Source of the DNA: Bolinopsis microptera
Lineage: Eukaryota > Ctenophora > Tentaculata > Lobata > Bolinopsidae
Reading direction: 5' to 3'
NCBI RefSeq assembly: GCF_026151205.1
Contig: NC_087077.1
Coordinates: 6,224,483-6,288,482 of the forward strand
DNA: 64,000 bases
Part shown: positions 59,358 through 64,000 of the stretch, in pieces
Layout of the letters: each line of letters starts with the position of its first letter
Numbering within the stretch: the stretch's first letter is position 1
The notes under the pieces: generated by a model
Databases searched by the model: none
Seen by the model: only the letters and a program-made list of their open reading frames with translations
Told to the model about the DNA's origin: nothing
Translations under genes and position numbers: made by a program

Positions 59358-60203
59358 TTAAGGCCACAGGGGGGGGTCCGAGGTCGATTTTGAGATTTTG
59401 AGATATGTTGTAGAGCTCGATCTAAATTTTCAAATGCTTTTGTCCTTACCGAAAACAAAGTTTCCTATTTGAAGATATCGCGCGTTGAATTCTGAGGTTT
59501 ACCTGTAATTCTATTGTAAATGAAAACTTTAAATGAAATCGTGTTCAAAATCTATCTTCTTTTTCAGTTTATGACTTAGAACCTTGTAACTTGGCAACAA
59601 TGTTCTTCAAGGTATTTTGAGTTTTTGTTATGTAACGATTTATGATATCTTGCTCCAAAGCTGAGATATGAGGTTAACCATGAGTGCGGGTTACAAAATT
59701 TAAAATGGTTAACCTCATAAAAAGAGTTAGGAACAAAATTACAACAATCGTTACATAACAAACTTTTAAATTTATGTCAGGAACATAAGTTCCAAATTTG
59801 AGGTGAAATGGATAAAAACTCTAGGAGAAGATAGATTTTGAAGTCAAAAATTCGAGGTTTTCAGGAGAGGCAAAAAACTGTTTTTTATGTTATGTGATTT
59901 TTGAGAATTTTGCCTTTATTTGTATATTTTTCAAAGTTTAACTGCTGAAATAACACAAAAACAATAAAAACAAAGCTTATCGTAGTTTTCAGTTGTAATG
60001 GCATCAATATTTCTGCCCTCCATTATCGATTTATCAAAAAAATGAGGTTAAATGAGAATTGGTTAACCTCATTTATAAAAAAAAGTAAAATAGCTACAGA
60101 CAAATGAGTGGTGGCAAAGTATCCACCACAAAAATATATATTGATTCAAAGCATAATGTTTTTTTGCATTTTTTGAGGCCTCGACCCCCCCCTGTGGCCT
60201 TAA
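59358..60203. mobile_element. 838-bp TTAA element
   Basis: TTAA at 59358-59361 and 60200-60203. The ends are inverted: GGCCACAGGGGGGGGTC and its complement ending at 60199. The interior is AT-rich, with a repeated GGTTAACCTCAT word in both orientations (59672-59716, 60043-60072). No transposase. Its termini differ from those of the other two TTAA elements here. Confidence 0.85.
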
Positions 60204-60769
60204 CAGGGTTACATCTTGGTGACAGATGGTATTATATATTATTGCATATATTTTAATACTTTTTCGCCGATTGTTAACCACTTCCCCATCCGTAATAAGT
60301 TTTACACCATTGCGTTCTCAGTAACTATATAATAATATGTTTTTCAAAATCCAGTAGATTTAAAGGATTTTTATTGATTTTTTGTACGATCTGCTTTTTA
60401 GAAGAATTTATGATTTTATCGGAATTGTTATTGATATTTTTGAGCCAAGTTGAATAATTGTGCGATTGCTTAATAAGCTGCTAGAAGATATACACATCTT
60501 TGTAATGTATAGTCGAACGATTTCAACTGATACATTAGCGAAAGTGTGCAATATTTGTATATAATACTTATTGTACAGGATGATTCAAAAAAGGTTCAAG
60601 GGATTTTAAATGGCAACAATTCATGAGATAAATTTAAAATTCACTTTTTTTTTTGCATATTTAGGTTATAAAAATGTATGATAATTAGTATAACACAATA
60701 AAATATCAAATAATAATTTTCTCAATCCAGTGTATTTGTTGCTTTTTTATTTTTGTGAGCATATCACAA

Positions 60770-60912
60770 CGTTATAATAGGAAACACATGGGGTTGCTAT
60801 GTAAACACATGGGGTTGCTATGTAAACACATGGGGTTGCTATGTAAACACATGGGGTTGCTATGTAAACACATGGGGTTGCTATGTAAACACATGGGGTT
60901 GCTATGTAAACA
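60770..60912 (+). repeat. 21-bp minisatellite AAACACATGGGGTTGCTATGT
   Basis: Six near-identical copies followed by a truncated one. Confidence 0.95.
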
Positions 60913-61273
60913 GATTATAACCAGTCATTGAAATGAAGTTTTCAATATTGAAATCAGAATAATCGTCAAATTTTTATTGTTTTTATTGTTTTGTATCCCA
61001 ATTTGACAAATTAGAAATCATCACAAGCAGAATATTTTTGTTAATTTTTATTTTTAGATCGATGTTGAGTTTATGACTCTCAATTTGTACTATTATTATA
61101 TTGTAGTTAATCATGAGTTTCATTTGCATCTTCAAATTGCACATTTTCTCTTTGCTCTGTACTCAAATACTCAAACCCCTAATTCAAAATAAAACTGAAT
61201 GAAAAGATATGAGTTGACAACTAAAATAATATGTAAATAATATGTTAATATATTCTGTCTCCCCCCATTTAGT
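60913..61273. other. AT-rich upstream region of the next gene
   Basis: No coding signal. A CCCCCCATTTAG just before the ATG at 61274 could be a 5' UTR splice acceptor. Confidence 0.4.
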
Positions 61274-62202
61274 ATGATACGTACCGTGGTGTGGTGGGGA
61301 GCAGCCGGACTGTTCAGCGCCACCTACTCTCGCAACATCATGAGACTCCCACTCTTCTACAAACCACAACTACACTTCGCTCTCACAGCTGCCGGGTGTG
61401 AGTTAAGGGGGCCGGGGGGGGGGGGGGCTTCTAGAAACCACAACTACACACAGCTCTCACAGCTGCCGGGTGTGAGTTAAGGGGGCCAGGGGGGGCTTCT
61501 AGAAACCACAACTACACACAGCTCTCACAGCTGCCGGGTGTGAGTTAAGGGGGCTGGGGGGGGGGGGGGGTCATTGTCTCTCTTTAACTATCTCCTACAC
61601 TAATACTACCACTCACTTGCTCTTTTATAAACACTTCTACTACCACTCACTTGCTTTAGTTTCTTATTAACATAATATTAAGATATGTAATGTATGTTCT
61701 ACTACCACTTACTTGGTTTAGTTTCTTATTAACGTGTTATTAAGATAATATGTAATGTGTGCTCTACTACCAGGTTTGATTGGTTCCTACTGCTCTAAAA
61801 CAGAGGATAGGTTCAACCTTTGGGTTAACCACATCTACGAGGTTTCATCTTTTAATTTCCATTGACATTAGTATATATTATGACCTTTAGTGTAAATCTG
61901 TCCATGGATCTATATTAGCATCCTCCAACACAGTAACAGTTAGTCAACTATTTACTTTAATTATTAACAGTATGATTCATGAATATTGCTAATTTTATTA
62001 TATATTTATAACTTTATTAACCCCTATACTACTCACTACTCAGGTACCAGAAGATGCCCCACTCTGGATTCAGCGCAAACTGAAAGCGAGGGTAGACAAA
62101 GTGGACCTGTTAAACAAGATAGCTGAGGAGCTGCCGGAGGAGATGAAGATGACTCCTTACTGGGAGAAACGTTTAGAAACAGCCATGGCTGGAAACAAAT
62201 GA
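61274..62202 (+). CDS. Unrecognised 116-residue protein, three exons
   Basis: Exons 61274-61397, 61774-61841 and 62044-62202 join in phase (donors GTGAGT and GTTTCA, the second weak; acceptors CCAG and TCAG). The protein begins MIRTVVWWGAAGLFSATYSR, hydrophobic with basic residues, as in small mitochondrial inner-membrane or targeted proteins. It continues with a second weakly hydrophobic stretch (LTAAGCLIGSYCSK). It ends in a charged helical tail (LWIQRKLKARVDKV, LLNKIAEELPEEMKM, PYWEKRLETAMAGNK). I do not recognise the family. A small mitochondrial membrane protein is only a guess from composition. Intron 1 contains duplicates of the exon 1 end. Confidence 0.7.
61349..61572 (+). repeat. Tandem copies of the exon 1 end plus its donor, with poly-G
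   Basis: The sequence TTCTA.AAACCACAACTACAC, CTCTCACAGCTGCCGGGT and GTGAGTTAAGGGGG occurs three times, so the GTGAGT donor lies at 61398, 61472 and 61540. Poly-G runs of variable length separate the units (spacing 74 and 68). Confidence 0.92.
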
Positions 62203-62831
62203 GCGTAGTGATTAAGTTATAATTTGGGGAGCTGATTATACTGACTGTGATATGAGATTAGGTTGATTAAATAGTAAACACAGTGTTACGAAACGACTGA
62301 TTGTTCAGGTCGACAAATCTTAAGATTCATTATGTTATCGTGTTTTCGATCATACTTGCATTTGCATATCTTTTTGATGTCCTGATGCTTTTAAAGCTTC
62401 AATAGTTCAACTTCAAGAGTACTATTTTCTTGGTCTAGTGACGAATTCTTACTTATTATTTATTATAGTTCCACTCTATGTAAGAGTTCCCAAGTTATGA
62501 AACGTTTTATTGAAATCGATCCTCACATCTTGAAAATTGTCGAATGAATTTCTTAAATAGATTAAAAATCATTTTATGATTTCACACCCTTTTCGAATAT
62601 TTCGGCTTCTGTTTCACTAAAATTAGTAGTTACTTGTGTGATGTGTCTTAAGTGGGTCCCTGAGCGATTAAAATACCTTAAAATAATCGTTTTGTATAGA
62701 TCAATCTTAATTTTCTCTACAGGTAATTGCATATAACTATAAGTTTTTGTGGGAGTCGAAAGATTTAACAGTGATTGTTTAGTTGATTGTGTATTATATG
62801 CGAGTGAGTTAAATAAGAAGCTCTGCAGGAC

Positions 62832-63763
62832 ATGACCAGTACTGAGTACACTAATTCTGAGGCGGCTAAGCAGGGTAAGAAGTTATAGTTAGGGACAATA
62901 AGGGGGGGGGGGGGGGGAGGTGCCACGTCCCCCCAATAAGCATGAATATAGAACCACCTGGGAACTAATTTGCCGCAATAATTTCTATACAGGAATGGGG
63001 GGGGGGGGGGGGGGGGTTCTGTGACTAATTATATCCCAATTTATCGCCCACTTAGAATATTATCAAAGTTTGCGAAGCCAAAAATCAGTTTTTGCTAATA
63101 ATTTGAAAAGTAAGTGTTGCTAGTTGCGCCTATTTTTCAGAAGTCTGTTACAATACAAACGAAAGTTTGACCCAAAAATTAACAAAAACTACTAATGATT
63201 TTCAATTTTTTCCAAAACTTGATTACAGTAAATAAAATATCACTTTCAAACTCTCACTAGCTTGCCATTATGTGACTATTGCGGTCATTATTCCGCACCT
63301 GTTGAGCTACTGCCTTCCTAATGGCAGAAACAATTTTCTCTAGCTAGTTATGCCCTATCAGTCATCAGATCTTCTTTGTGGTAGTTCCTGGGATTAGGAC
63401 AACACATTCCTGCACAGAAATTATTGTGGCAAATTATTCCTCAGAAAATATTTATAATGCCCTAACTATTATTATTTTATCTTACTATAGTAAGGCGGCT
63501 CTGCGCTCCTCCTTACTATAGTCTATACTATTAAAAAAGTTGACTTATGAACCAAATTATTAATTTACAGCAAATATGGTATTTGTCATTTAAACTCAAA
63601 CGTTACAACGTTTGGGTTTGATTCAAGTTATTATAAGCACAAATATTCCTCAGATTTTGAGAAGAGCTTGTCGAGTTCCACCCCAAAACACTCAGCCAGC
63701 GTGAGATCACGCAAGACTGGCTCTGTGGCATCTGACACTGAAAACTCCACTTTCTACAAAGAG
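62832..63763 (+). CDS. Start of an unrecognised Ser-rich gene (partial, two candidate exons)
   Basis: Candidate exon 62832-62874 (MTSTEYTNSEAAKQ, donor GTAAG) joins in phase to 63654-63763 (acceptor CTCAG; FEKSLSSSTPKHSASVRSRK, then SDTENSTFYKE). The second exon ends at a weak donor (GAG|GTTAAT) or reads GTT AAT to a stop at 63770. Low-complexity Ser/Lys content suggests a disordered phosphorylated region. A further short exon may lie near 63903-63930. No family recognised. Confidence 0.4.
62899..63018 (+). repeat. Two poly-G tracts
   Basis: G runs at about 62901-62917 and 62997-63016, inside the putative first intron of the partial gene. Confidence 0.9.
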
Positions 63764-64000
63764 GTTAATTAGTTCATTTAGCACAGTACTCAGCAAACAT
63801 AGTAGTAATATAGTTAGTACTACAGTACTAATAGCTCCAGGCACCCCAGTTGTTATTCCCTTTATCAGCACTATACACTGTATAGAATACAGTGCACTAT
63901 ACAGTGCTCTACTCGAGATCAAGGAGCAAGGTAAAGAACAAATGAAACAAAGTTCAACTTTAAGTTTTATACTTCAATGGTTGAACTGCAGCAATAGTCA

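Overview
The window is nuclear DNA of an animal (metazoan), most likely a non-bilaterian or other marine invertebrate. The reasons are spliced genes with GT-AG introns, a PDIA1-type protein disulfide isomerase ending in HDEL, a p24 cargo receptor, full-length ABCC transporters, a CR1/L2-like LINE, TTAA, hAT-like and tRNA-derived short elements, and TTAGGG-type repeat motifs. I cannot name the species. There are no prokaryotic operons, rRNA genes or CRISPR arrays. The DNA is AT-rich, with many poly-G tracts and an exceptional load of minisatellites.

Layout. 1-12.4 kb: no host gene seen. It holds a 148-bp hAT-type MITE, a 2.63-kb TTAA-flanked element, an internally deleted LINE, CpG-rich short elements and a poly-G tandem array. 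12.9-19.8 kb (+): an intronless p24/TMED gene, then a nine-exon P4HB/PDIA1 gene. Both act in the early secretory pathway. 19.8-25.9 kb: nested MITEs, a fold-back element and LINE relics. 26-36.1 kb (-): an 11-exon gene for a secreted serine beta-lactamase-like (LACTB/class-C family) protein. I rebuilt it exon by exon and every exon phase agrees. Its introns are largely minisatellite, and one array is split by a 1.37-kb TTAA element. 36.3-38.3 kb: a 2-kb 12-bp minisatellite just upstream of that gene. 38.3-47.8 kb: LINE relics, a CR1-like LINE with an 845-codon ORF (-), and a 1.07-kb element with terminal inverted repeats that carries a small Cys-rich ORF. 47.9-58.2 kb (+): a tandem pair of intronless ABCC transporter genes; the first has two frameshifts, the second is intact. 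58.3-61 kb: a 28-bp minisatellite, a third TTAA element and a 21-bp minisatellite. 61.3-64 kb (+): a three-exon gene for a 116-residue protein and the start of an unrecognised Ser-rich gene running off the window.

The most unusual signal is that minisatellites in two genes are built from an exon-intron junction. In the beta-lactamase-like gene a 41/42-bp unit carries the end of exon 4 plus its donor (12 donors), and a 33-bp unit carries the acceptor plus the first bases of exon 8. A 45-bp array with a 511-bp higher-order period begins exactly at a third splice site of that gene. The 61.3-kb gene has the end of exon 1 plus its donor in three copies. This suggests recurrent tandem amplification at splice sites, which could build introns or supply alternative splice sites. 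Other notable points are a gene-conversion tract between the two ABCC genes and a MITE family that contains telomere-like repeats.
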